Assembly (NCBI GenBank): GCA_029881555.1
Contig: JAOUMI010000004.1
Location: 1-16,101 of the forward strand
Length of the DNA: 16,101 nucleotides
Direction of reading: 5' to 3'
DNA from: Candidatus Bathyarchaeota archaeon
Lineage (GTDB): Archaea > Thermoproteota > Bathyarchaeia > Bathyarchaeales > Bathyarchaeaceae
Positions 1 through 7,700 of this stretch are shown piece after piece. The notes under the pieces are model-generated. The model searched no databases. It saw only the letters and a program-made list of their open reading frames with translations, and had not been told where the DNA came from. Position 1 is the first letter of the stretch. Each line of letters begins with the position of its first letter. The translations under genes were made by a program, and so were the position numbers.

Positions 1-1
1 G

Positions 2-190
2 GACCTAACAATCAGCATCATAGGCTTAATCATTGCAATAATCCTAGCCGTCCTAGCGTTGGGAATCGCCAACTTCGGGATAGAAACCTTCGGAATAACT
101 GAAGACATATCGAAAGCAGCCGCGTTAATAGCAGTTGCAATAATCATAGGACCAACAATAGCGGCATTCGCCACCAAAAAATACTTCTAA
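2..190 (+). CDS. Partial small membrane protein (3' end only)
   Basis: The frame is open from the window edge to a TAA at 188-190 and gives 62 residues; the start lies outside the window. Two hydrophobic stretches are visible: residues about 3-23 (rich in I, L, A, ending in GIA) and about 38-56 (AALIAVAIIIGPTIAAF). They are separated by a short acidic linker (FGIETFGITEDISK), and the protein ends with a short basic tail (TKKYF). This is the layout of a small two-helix integral membrane protein or the C-terminus of a larger one. Codons are A/C-rich, as in the first part of glmS. I do not recognise the family. A pyrimidine-rich tract follows about 20 bp after the stop. Confidence 0.6.
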   Translation, partial: DLTISIIGLIIAIILAVLALGIANFGIETFGITEDISKAAALIAVAIIIGPTIAAFATKKYF

Positions 191-210
191 CCCACCAAAA
201 ACTTCCAAAA

Positions 211-224
211 CTCCCTCCTTTTTT
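211..224 (+). terminator. Pyrimidine-rich terminator after the partial membrane gene
   Basis: CTCCCTCC followed by six T lies 20 bp downstream of the TAA at 188-190. Archaeal transcription commonly ends at T-rich tracts without a hairpin. This is inference from composition and position. Confidence 0.45.
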
Positions 225-429
225 GGATACGCATACACAGCTCGTAAACTTTGAAAGAGACGAATACAATTCAAGAGCGACGAAGACTGTTAAGGAAATC
301 CAAGAACTCGTTAAAGCCAGCTTTGAACACGCAACCAAAGAATACACAGACCAAAGCAAAATGTTCAGAAAACACAAGCGACTACACTCCTTCCCCGAAA
401 AACACACAGCTTTCCAACAAAGCTCATAG
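223..429 (+). pseudogene. Remnant of the C-terminus of an archaeal tyrosine integrase
   Basis: The translated segment runs TQLVNFERDEY (about residues 5-15), then KTVKEIQELV, then MFRKHKR. From memory of the archaeal phage-type integrase family (Phage_integr_3-like), this matches the C-terminal tail: nucleophile region Y-T-x-L-V-x-F-x-x-D-E-Y, then a K-T-V-x-E-x-x-x-L-V helix, ending in F-R-K-R-K. Nothing of the core domain (R...HxxR) is present and there is no credible start; TTG at 223 is merely the first possible one. The residue just before TQLV is His (CAT) where the catalytic Tyr would be expected, one transition away from TAT. The frame also runs about 18 residues past the usual RKRK end. 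I read it as a decayed fragment left by an integrated element. The family assignment rests on recalled motif resemblance, not a search. Confidence 0.5.
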
Positions 430-489
430 GAACTCTATTCAATAAATATCCCGTCAGACAAAACAATCTTCAAAAGACCACAACGCCTA

Positions 490-537
490 GGGGGTATAGA
501 GGAACTAAAAAAATAATAGAGAGATCTATAAGAGAAA
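490..537 (+). repeat. Purine-rich element, copy A (upstream of glmS)
   Basis: GGGGG, then TATAGAGG, CTAA, an A-run with ATAATAG, GAGATCTATAAGAGA. The same series of blocks with small gaps occurs at 12338-12395, upstream of rnhB on the same strand. Copy A lies 43 bp before the glmS start codon and includes the likely TATA box of glmS. It may be a promoter/leader motif or a degenerate interspersed repeat; the sequence does not decide. Confidence 0.4.
526..532 (+). promoter_or_regulatory. Likely TATA box of glmS
   Basis: CTATAAG sits 48 bp upstream of the ATG at 580. Initiation about 25 bp downstream would fall near 555 and give a leader of about 25 nt containing AAGGTGA (568-574), a good Shine-Dalgarno match 5 nt before the ATG. 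Position inferred from consensus only. Confidence 0.45.
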
Positions 538-579
538 CTAAACAAAAGCTGATCCAACAAAAACTTCAAGGTGACACAA

Positions 580-2403
580 ATGGTCGGAATATTCTGTTGC
601 ATCCTCAAAGACGGAAAAGCAGCACCAATTGTCCACTCAGCCCTGAAAAAACTCGAATACCGAGGCTACGACTCCACAGGAGAAGCAACAATCCACAAAA
701 ACAAACTATACATAAAAAAGGACAGCGGAACAATCGACGAAGTCCACGCAAGACACAACTTAGACGACCTCCCAGGCAAAATAGGAATAGGACACATAAG
801 ATGGGCGACACACGGAGCTCCTCTAAGAGAAAACGCCCACCCCCACATCGACTGCAAAGAACAAATTGCCGTTGTCCACAACGGAATAATCGAAAACTTT
901 ACAGAACTAAAGAAGGAACTTGAGGAACTAGGACACACCTTCAAGTCCAAAACCGACAGCGAAGTCATCCCCCACCTCATCGAAGAAAACCTAAACAGAG
1001 GCTTACCCCTCATCGAAGCGACCCGAGAGACCATAAAACGTCTAGAAGGATCGTACGCCATCGCTATTATTTACGTTAAAGAACCCGACAAGATCATTTG
1101 CGTTCAAAAGGAGAGTTCTCTCACAATCGGGATCGCCGAAAATGCCGCTTACCCTACATCTGACATCCCAACGTTTCTTCCGCTAACAAAGAAAGCCGTC
1201 ACGATAGAAAACCAGGAAATTGCCATAGTTAGCGACGGGAAATACGAGATCCGAAAAATTACCGACTGGAGCTTAGTGCCAAGGGAACCCAAGCTTATTA
1301 AGTGGGTCCCCAAGAAAGCTGAAAAACTAGGTTACCCCCACTTCATGCTCAAGGAGATTCATGATCAACCCTCCAGTATTCGGAACACACTTCGATTGCA
1401 AGACCAATATTTAGAGCTAATGACCACATTCCTTGACCGTGCAAAAGAAGTGTTCTTGGTCGCTTGCGGAACCTCCTATCATACCTGTCTCGCCGCCTCC
1501 TACATGTTTTCAAAACTAGCCTTCTTGTCAACTCACCCTGTCCCTGCATCAGAGTTCATTGAACAACAAGGAAAATCCATCAATATCGACAGCACAATTC
1601 TTGCCATAAGCCAATCCGGAGAAACAGCTGACACACTCGCCGCTGTTGAACACGCGAGACTCCACGCCGCAACCATCTTAGGACTAACCAACGTAATTGG
1701 ATCCACCCTAACCCGCGTTTCACGCGTTTACATCTGCCAACAGTCGGGTCCTGAAGTAGGGGTGGCGGCCACAAAAACCTTTACCGCCCAGCTCTGTGTG
1801 CTTGCTCAGCTCGCTTTGAGACTAGCCAAAAAACGGGGAAAGGTTTCCCACACGGAAATGGAGCGGCTCGAAGAAAAAATTGAACAGATCCCGGACGCCG
1901 TTGAAACAATTCTTCAAACCCAAGAGGAGAGAATAAGACAGATTGCGAAAAAATACCGAGATATAGAATTCTTTCTCTTTTCAGGGCGGGGGATAAGCCT
2001 AGCCACTGCTCTTGAGGGCACGCTTAAACTCTTAGAGACAAACTACATCCCTTCTATGACTTTCCCAGCTGGGGAGAGAGAACACGGTCCCATTAGCCTA
2101 GTTGAACAAGGCTTCCCCGTGGTTTTCATCTGTCCTAGAGATGAAACCCACGAAAAGATCGTGGGCGACATCAGGGAAATAAAAGATCGAGGAGCATCCA
2201 TCATCGCAATAATTGAGGAAGGGGACGAGGAAATCAAAGCACTGGCTGATGACCACATAGAAATCGTGAAAGGCATGCCTGAAATTCTTTCACCAATCAT
2301 GTACGTCATCCCGTTACAGCTCTTCGCATACTACATGGCGGTTGAAAGAGAACTCGACCCAGACAGACCTAGACACCTAACCAAGGCAGTCACAGTCAAA
2401 TAG
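580..2403 (+). CDS. glmS: Glucosamine-fructose-6-phosphate aminotransferase (isomerizing), lacking the N-terminal catalytic Cys
   Basis: GlmS makes glucosamine-6-phosphate from fructose-6-phosphate using glutamine-derived ammonia, the first step to UDP-GlcNAc. The protein is 607 residues, normal for the family. The N-terminal class II glutaminase domain shows YRGYDSTG (27-34), GHIRWATHG (71-79), HNG (100-102) and KTDSE (124-128). Two SIS sugar-isomerase domains follow, with ACGTSYH (295-301), SQSGET (344-349), K483, E486 and H502 in the EGTLKLLE...EREHGP block, and K602 near the C-terminus. I chose ATG 580 rather than GTG 571 because AAGGTGA lies 5 nt before it and the family motif begins at this Met. 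The oddity is residue 2: Val (GTC) stands where Cys is invariant, and the following G-I-F-G is G-I-F-C. Glutamine-dependent activity is therefore doubtful, while isomerase residues look intact. Codon use changes near 1040. The gene converges on rps7, 24 bp away. Confidence 0.93.
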   Translation: MVGIFCCILKDGKAAPIVHSALKKLEYRGYDSTGEATIHKNKLYIKKDSGTIDEVHARHNLDDLPGKIGIGHIRWATHGAPLRENAHPHIDCKEQIAVVHNGIIENFTELKKELEELGHTFKSKTDSEVIPHLIEENLNRGLPLIEATRETIKRLEGSYAIAIIYVKEPDKIICVQKESSLTIGIAENAAYPTSDIPTFLPLTKKAVTIENQEIAIVSDGKYEIRKITDWSLVPREPKLIKWVPKKAEKLGYPHFMLKEIHDQPSSIRNTLRLQDQYLELMTTFLDRAKEVFLVACGTSYHTCLAASYMFSKLAFLSTHPVPASEFIEQQGKSINIDSTILAISQSGETADTLAAVEHARLHAATILGLTNVIGSTLTRVSRVYICQQSGPEVGVAATKTFTAQLCVLAQLALRLAKKRGKVSHTEMERLEEKIEQIPDAVETILQTQEERIRQIAKKYRDIEFFLFSGRGISLATALEGTLKLLETNYIPSMTFPAGEREHGPISLVEQGFPVVFICPRDETHEKIVGDIREIKDRGASIIAIIEEGDEEIKALADDHIEIVKGMPEILSPIMYVIPLQLFAYYMAVERELDPDRPRHLTKAVTVK

Positions 2404-2427
2404 TGAACTGTTTCGAACTTAGACGAC

Positions 2428-3012
2428 CTAACGAGACGCCTGCGCCACCCTTTCCATCTCGTGACGCTTCTGTATCGCCTTGCACTTCACATCCCCCTTC
2501 GCCGCCAAGATCAGCTCTTCAGCGAGACACTCCTCCAAGGAGCGGGGGTTGCCAAACGTCGCCTTTCTCGCCCCCTCAGAAAGAAAACGTAGCGCCAAGT
2601 CCACTCGTCTCTGAGGGGAAATATCCACTGCTAAGTGATACACTACACCTCCGTAGCCGATCCGAGTGGTGTCCTCGCACGGCGCGGAGTTTTCAATAGC
2701 CCTAACGAGCACTTGTATGGGGTTTTGTCCCGTTCGGAGGTGAATGATTTCAAAGGCGTTTCGCAGAAGGTTTATGGCTCTAGCCTTCTTTGCCGCGCTA
2801 CTTCCCGGTCGCATCAAATTGTTCACAAGTCTTTCCACAATGTTGACGCTGGCCTTGCGAAACCTCCCATGTTCGTGGCGTCCCATGCTGTGGGGAACGT
2901 GAATTGGCCTGAGAGAAATGTATCGTTTCAGTCCGGGATCCTTCACTTCGATCCCTTCGAAATTCCACTTTCCAAACAGCTTAACCTCTTGTTCCTTGCT
3001 CAAACGCGCCAC
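2428..3012 (-). CDS. rps7: Small ribosomal subunit protein uS7
   Basis: uS7 nucleates the 30S head by binding the 3' major domain of 16S rRNA and lies near the E site. The 194-residue length suits the archaeal form. Family blocks are clear: RKASVNIVERLVNNLMRPG (52-70), GQNPIQVLVRAIENSAP (95-111) and RIGYGGVVYHLAVDISPQRR (117-136), ending in the basic IQKRHEMERVA helix. The start is GTG at 3010-3012 with a purine-rich AGAGG about 9 nt upstream. It is the last gene of the - strand cluster, 76 bp after rps12, and presumably shares its transcript. In many archaea tuf and rps10 follow; here the next gene is the convergent glmS, so the cluster ends here. Confidence 0.96.
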   Translation of the reverse strand: MARLSKEQEVKLFGKWNFEGIEVKDPGLKRYISLRPIHVPHSMGRHEHGRFRKASVNIVERLVNNLMRPGSSAAKKARAINLLRNAFEIIHLRTGQNPIQVLVRAIENSAPCEDTTRIGYGGVVYHLAVDISPQRRVDLALRFLSEGARKATFGNPRSLEECLAEELILAAKGDVKCKAIQKRHEMERVAQASR

Positions 3013-3088
3013 CTAAACAAGCCTCTTGGGTTAGATAGCCCCTATTTAAACATTGTTGAAGGATGTAACTGTTCCTGTGTATCGATAT

Positions 3089-3529
3089 TCAGCGCAACGG
3101 CTTCTCCTTCCGACCGTACACCAACTCCTTAAGTGAAACCCCATTCACGGTGATGACCTTCCACCGAACCCCTGGGATGTCGCCCATGCTTCTCCCTCGG
3201 GAACCCCCGATTCCTTCCACGATCACTTCGTCGTGCTCGTCCACCATGTTGAGGGCACCGTCACCTGGAAGGAAAGCGGTGATAACCTTGCCATTCTTGA
3301 TGAGTTGTGTTCTCACGCACTTTCGAATTGCGCTGTTGGGCTGTTTACTCTCCACCCCAACTTTCTCCAAAACGATACCACGCCCCATAGGCGCACCCCT
3401 CAATGGGTCGGACTTCACGTCCAGTCTCAGCATTCGGCGCTTGTAGTAAATGTCGCTCCACCTGAACTTTTTCCTTTTTTCCAGTAGTTTTCTCGCTGCA
3501 AACTCGCCCTTCGGTGACTTGGAACCCAT
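3089..3529 (-). CDS. rps12: Small ribosomal subunit protein uS12
   Basis: uS12 sits at the decoding centre of the 30S subunit and helps set translational accuracy. The 146 residues contain the universal [10 protein letters not shown] (62-71), PGDG (88-91) and [11 protein letters not shown] (112-122), plus the archaeal/eukaryotic N-terminal extension [21 protein letters not shown]. The start is ATG at 3527-3529, preceded by GAGG in a short leader. A separate TATA box at 3569-3576 suggests independent transcription with rps7. That is unusual, because rps12 normally follows nusA directly; here an opposite-strand gene lies between them. Confidence 0.97.
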   Translation of the reverse strand: MGSKSPKGEFAARKLLEKRKKFRWSDIYYKRRMLRLDVKSDPLRGAPMGRGIVLEKVGVESKQPNSAIRKCVRTQLIKNGKVITAFLPGDGALNMVDEHDEVIVEGIGGSRGRSMGDIPGVRWKVITVNGVSLKELVYGRKEKPLR

Positions 3530-3568
3530 GGAATCTAATTCCTCTTGTTACGTTACCGCCTAGGCTCA

Positions 3569-3576
3569 TATTTAAG
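3569..3576 (-). promoter_or_regulatory. TATA box for rps12-rps7
   Basis: The - strand reads CTTAAATA, a good archaeal TATA match, 40 bp upstream of the rps12 ATG. Initiation about 26 bp downstream would leave a leader of roughly 17 nt containing AAGAGG. It makes functional sense because the antisense gene at 3740-3997 interrupts read-through from nusA. Confidence 0.5.
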
Positions 3577-3640
3577 TTACGCGCCTGAAAATCGTCTCTT
3601 ACTGCTAGTTTTGCCATATTGTCAGGATTGAAATAATGGA

Positions 3641-3646
3641 TATAAT
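3641..3646 (+). promoter_or_regulatory. TATA box and leader of the winged-helix gene
   Basis: TATAAT in the context GGATATAATC lies 49-54 bp before the ACG at 3695; the expected initiation is about 3667-3672. A strong Shine-Dalgarno-like GGAGAGGTG follows at 3679-3687. This arrangement fits a start codon at about 3692-3698, not the GTG at 3740. It is divergent from the rps12 promoter, with about 65 bp between the two boxes. Confidence 0.45.
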
Positions 3647-3739
3647 CTCGGCTCAGTATGTGCAAACATGCAGACTTAGGAGAGGTGCAATAAAACGAGA
3701 GAAAGAAGTGAATTCGACACGGTTGCTACTATACTCCGT

Positions 3740-3997
3740 GTGGCAGGCAAAGGAGCGAGAAAAACAGAGATCATGCACCAGTGTAACCTAAACCGCCCAG
3801 CCTTAGAGAAGTATCTATCTGCCATGACAGAAATGGATCTCCTAAAAGTAGAGCAGAAAACACAAACATTATATCGAACCAGCGACACGGGTTTACAATT
3901 TCTGCGAAGCTACCATCGCCTCAAATGGCTTTTATGGGGCGAAACTTTCGACTTTCTGCTAGTTCGTCTGTTAGGTCTACTGAGAAAGAGCAACTAA
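3740..3997 (+). CDS. Small archaeal winged-helix DNA-binding protein
   Basis: From the first canonical start (GTG 3740) the product is 85 residues. ARKTEIMHQCNLN, a helix LEKYLSAMTEMDLLKVE and the wing TLYRTSDTGLQFLRSYHRL match the single winged-helix proteins common in archaea (HTH_45-like), which usually act as small transcription regulators. The family normally begins about 15 residues earlier with (R)SEFDxVAxILRVA, and exactly this is encoded in frame upstream (RERSEFDTVATILRVA). No ATG, GTG or TTG occurs between the TAG at 3677 and 3740. ACG at 3695 sits 7 nt after GGAGAGGTG, so the true start is probably ACG, or an ATG lost by one transition. The C-terminus is hydrophobic (FDFLLVRLLGLL). 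It lies antisense between nusA and rps12 and its targets are unknown. Confidence 0.75.
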   Translation: MAGKGARKTEIMHQCNLNRPALEKYLSAMTEMDLLKVEQKTQTLYRTSDTGLQFLRSYHRLKWLLWGETFDFLLVRLLGLLRKSN

Positions 3998-4049
3998 TCT
4001 TTCTCCACAAGTCAATTTTGAAAGACGAATGTGCCAGCGGTTGCCAGCG

Positions 4050-4487
4050 TCACGTTATGGACACGTTCTGGATCTGGAAGTATCGTTTGGCTAGAAATCG
4101 AATCCGCTCTGCGTTTCTCCCGTTTTTGCCGATGGCAACCCCCTTGTCCTTCGGGTTCACCGAAACCACAGCAATAGTTTTTCCATCCGAGCGCTGGGTG
4201 ATGCGTATTTCCCTCACCTGTGCGGGCTTCAAGGCGTTCTTGATGAACTGAGCTGGAATCTCGGAGTGCTCGATTATTTCATGCTTTTTTCCAGTCATCT
4301 TCTCCAGCAGATGTATGTTCTTACCTCGTTTTCCTATGGCGACTCCTATGTCTCCTTCCTTTATAATGAATATAATTCGGTTGAGCGCGTCATCAATGAT
4401 GCAGTCCTTCACGGTTGCGCTGGTTATACTCTCGAATAGGGCGATATATCGCATTTCTCGACTGGTGAACCGTATTCCGCTAGACAT
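4050..4487 (-). CDS. nusA: Archaeal NusA-like transcription factor (two KH domains)
   Basis: Archaeal NusA is a short RNA-binding protein of two KH domains that lacks the polymerase-binding N-terminal and S1 domains of bacterial NusA; it is thought to act in elongation/termination. The product is 145 residues with KH motifs IGKRGKN (51-57) and IGKNGRN (119-125). The ATG at 4485-4487 overlaps the 3' end of rpl30e by 8 bp and has a strong GGAGG about 8 nt upstream, so the two are translated from one message. Downstream, where rps12 is expected, comes a gene on the other strand, so this is probably the last gene of the rpoB transcript. Confidence 0.95.
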   Translation of the reverse strand: MSSGIRFTSREMRYIALFESITSATVKDCIIDDALNRIIFIIKEGDIGVAIGKRGKNIHLLEKMTGKKHEIIEHSEIPAQFIKNALKPAQVREIRITQRSDGKTIAVVSVNPKDKGVAIGKNGRNAERIRFLAKRYFQIQNVSIT

Positions 4488-4791
4488 TCGCTGCCTCCGT
4501 GAGCTTCAAGATGTCAGAGTCTCCTTGTTCTCTTATTGTCAGTGCCGAAACCATGAAAGGTTTTCCACAGACTGCACCCAAGTCTATGCTAGTTCCTTTA
4601 TAAATAACGATCGGAACATCAGAGAGCTTACAATAATATTCGATGTCTTCCCGAATTTTTTGCGGGCAATTTGCCGCAACAATGATGAGTTTAGCCTTCC
4701 CTATCTTGGCGTTTTTAACGGCATTGTTGGCCCCAAACGAAACTTTTCCGGTTTTCACCGTGGTGGCGATAGCCTTGTTTATGTCGATCAC
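4480..4791 (-). CDS. rpl30e: Ribosomal protein eL30 (L30e/L7Ae-like)
   Basis: This 103-residue protein of the L7Ae/L30e/S12e/Gadd45 fold is the archaeal 50S protein that binds kink-turn RNA. Visible family features are KTGKVSFGAN (13-22), the strand AKLIIVAANCP (33-43) and the C-terminal GAVCGKPFMVSALTI. The start is GTG at 4789-4791, overlapping the rpoA stop as GTGA. Position between rpoA and nusA is the classical archaeal order. It overlaps nusA by 8 bp, which implies translational coupling. Confidence 0.95.
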   Translation of the reverse strand: MIDINKAIATTVKTGKVSFGANNAVKNAKIGKAKLIIVAANCPQKIREDIEYYCKLSDVPIVIYKGTSIDLGAVCGKPFMVSALTIREQGDSDILKLTEAANV

Positions 4792-7700
4792 TTTTTCTCC
4801 TCTCGATGCGCAGTCGACATGTACAGGTCAACCAAACCCGTGCCTATAGGTATGGACTGCCCCACAATCACGTTTTCAGTAACCCCTCGCAAAGGGTCGC
4901 TTTCTCCCTTGATTGCCGCATCCACGATGTTTGGAACAGTGATCTCGAAAGCCGCCCTAGCGAGGACGCTCGCTTTCTCTCCGCTGATTCCATGTCTCCC
5001 TATCTGCCGCACATCGCCAGTTACAGTCATGATGTCAGCCACCAACATGACGTGTCGTATGTCCACGTCGAGACCTTGCTCTTCAAGTACGCCCATAGCC
5101 TCATTGATTATAGCGTTCCTTGCCGCCTCGACTCCGAGAGTTGTGGCGATTTCATGCACATGGTTGGTGGTTGTTCGAGTGGGATTCACGCCGTGAACGT
5201 CGAGAGCCCTTGGTAGGTTGGAGCCGTCTGTCCGTATTACCCATTCTCCCGCTTCCTCGGTGACTAGAACTCTTCGAATACCCGGTACACCTCTAATGAG
5301 TTGTGGAGAAACCTTGTTGAGCAACTTCTTGAGATCCGTGGGCTTTTTGGGTTTGACATTAATCTGATCCTTTTCGACCTTCAACGTATAATTGGGTAGG
5401 CTCAGCGCTTTCTCCAGCTCGTCTAACGAGACGCCCCGATCTTCCATCATAGTGAGGTCAAGCTTAACAACAACTTCCTCTCGTTCGGGATCTACGTACA
5501 TCGCTTGCGCGATGTCTTCCGTTGTGGTGCAAATGATCTCACGGGCAACCTCAGTAGCCTTCTCCTTGCTTTTCCTGTGCTCCTTATCAAGGAAGATAGA
5601 CATGATCGGGGTGGAAGGCGTTCTTCGAGCATCCACTATTTCGATAAGACGGGGCAAGCCCAGAGTTACGTTTTGTTCCCTAACCCCAGCGTAGTGGAAC
5701 GTTCGAAGCGTCATCTGGGTGCCCGGCTCACCCATGGATTGTGCAGCCACAATTCCAACAGCTTCGCCAGGCTCAACTAGGGCCCGCTTGTAGTTTTCTA
5801 GAGTTGCAGCAACCGCTTGATCCACACTTTCGCGTGTTAGTTCGGCTCTGGTCAACTCCTTCTTCAGCTCTTCAATGAGGATGGGTGTGAGTTGACTTTC
5901 AACCTCTCTGAGACGTTCTTTTACGTATTGTTTCGGCGCAGGTTTGCCCTCTTTGGTTATAATTCTGATTTGTTCAACCAGTCGGCTGACGTTCACTGCT
6001 TTTCCATGATCACTTTTTGCAGGGTCCACCCCGTCTTCGCCGTATCTGAACTCAACAATAGCACCAACTGAGTTTCGAACCGTCCCGTCGTACTCAATGC
6101 GTAGGTGTTCTAGGGCATTGATAAGTCGCCTCTGCATGTAGCCGCTCTGCTGTGTTCGCACAGCCGTGTCCACAAGTCCTTCTCGACCTCCCATAGCGTG
6201 GAAGAAAAACTCAATCGGGTCTAGACCTTCTCGATAACTAGAATCCACAAAACCTCTGGCTTTAGGGGAGGGATCCCCCAACTTAAAATGAGGCAACGCT
6301 CGATCAACGTACCCACGTATGATCCGTTTTCCTCGCACGGATTGCTGTCCAACGCAAGCTGTCATTTGACCAATATTGAGATTGGATCCTCTCGCCCCGG
6401 TTCTGGTCATGACGATGCCGGCGTTTTGAACATCAAAGTCTTTGTCTGCAATTCTTCCAGCCTTATCTCTTGCTTCAGCCAGTTCGTTCATCACATAGAT
6501 TTCAAAGGAGTCGGTGAGAGTTTGGCCTGGAAGTCTTTCCAACGTGCCGTCCTGAAGAGTCTTGATTAGTTCGTTTATCTGTTGTTCAGACTTCTGTATT
6601 ATGTTATGGATTTTCCGTTGAACGGGACCAGATAACTCAAGCTCATCGAAAGAATATGTGAAGCCCCGCATGGTCAGGAAAAGCTTGAGAAGCTGACAGA
6701 TATTATTTAAAAACTGACGCCCCGTAGAAGCGCCGTAATCTTTTATTATTCGGTGAAGAAGGCTCTCTGACTGCTCAGCACCTATGGAACTTCTGTCTAT
6801 CACACCGGACTTTAAGACGCCGTCTTTGATGACCACGTAAGCATCATACGTACATTCTTCTCGAACACAAGGGGTACAATTAAGGCATATGGTCGCCTTA
6901 AAGGCGTAGTTCATGCCTTTGGGGATGAAAAGACTGAATATTTGTTTCCCAGTCCAAAGGGGTTCAGGCTTTTTCTTCTCAGGTTCTGGGAGGGGACCTT
7001 CGTAACCCGCCGCTAGCAGAAGTCGACAAACCTCTTCTTTTGCGAGGAAAGTGGATTTTCGGGTGAGGAGATACGCAGCTGTGATGAAGTCCCGAATCGC
7101 TCCGATGATTGGGCCTCCAAACCTAGGAGATAGAATCTGATCTTGAACCTGCATGAGGAGACGCGCCTCGGTTTGCGCCTCTTCACTCTGTGGTACGTGG
7201 AGGTTCATTTCGTCCCCGTCAAAGTCTGCGTTGTAAGGGGGACAGGTGCAGAGATGCAGACGAAATGTCTTTTGAGGAAGCACTCGGACGTAGTGTGCCA
7301 TGATAGACATTCGGTGAAGAGATGGTTGCCTATTGAAGATGGCGATGTCGCCGTTTCTAAGGTGGCGTTCCACAATGAAACTCGATTCTATAGCCTCAGC
7401 AACCTTCTCACGACCCACCACAAACTCCAGCCGGATACGCTTGCCGTCAGGCCTCGTAACATAGAGTGCCCCGGGATACTTTTCGGGGCCATTAGTCACC
7501 AGCTCCCGCATCTCATTGAGGTTCCACGCTGTAACTTTTTCGGGTATTGAGAGCCTCACGGCAACGTCCAACGGAACTCCAACCTCGCTAATGTCGAGGT
7601 TTGGATCTGGAGATATCACGGTGCGCGCCGAAAAGTCCACTCTTTTCCCGGAGAGATTGCTTCTGAATCTCCCTTCCTTTCCCTTGAGACGCTGCGACAG

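Noticed and set aside
251..445. 64-codon + strand frame overlapping the integrase remnant
   Set aside because: Low-complexity K/T/N translation in another frame; the 223-429 frame carries the recognisable motifs.
571..579. GTG 571 as glmS start
   Set aside because: The GTG belongs to the Shine-Dalgarno AAGGTGA that serves ATG 580, and the conserved protein begins at that Met.
666..1061. 131-codon open frame on the - strand inside glmS
   Set aside because: Antisense shadow of the glutaminase domain; no recognisable motif.
2403..2699. 98-codon + strand frame directly after glmS
   Set aside because: Antisense to rps7; Pro/Ser-rich translation typical of a shadow frame.
4028..4050. Direct repeat TGCCAGCG twice just after nusA
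   Set aside because: Only 8 bp in two copies 10 bp apart; no further structure, so not a supported element.
4315..5196. 293-codon open frame on the + strand across nusA, rpl30e and rpoA
   Set aside because: It lies opposite three strongly recognised genes; its translation shows no family features and its openness follows from their codon use.
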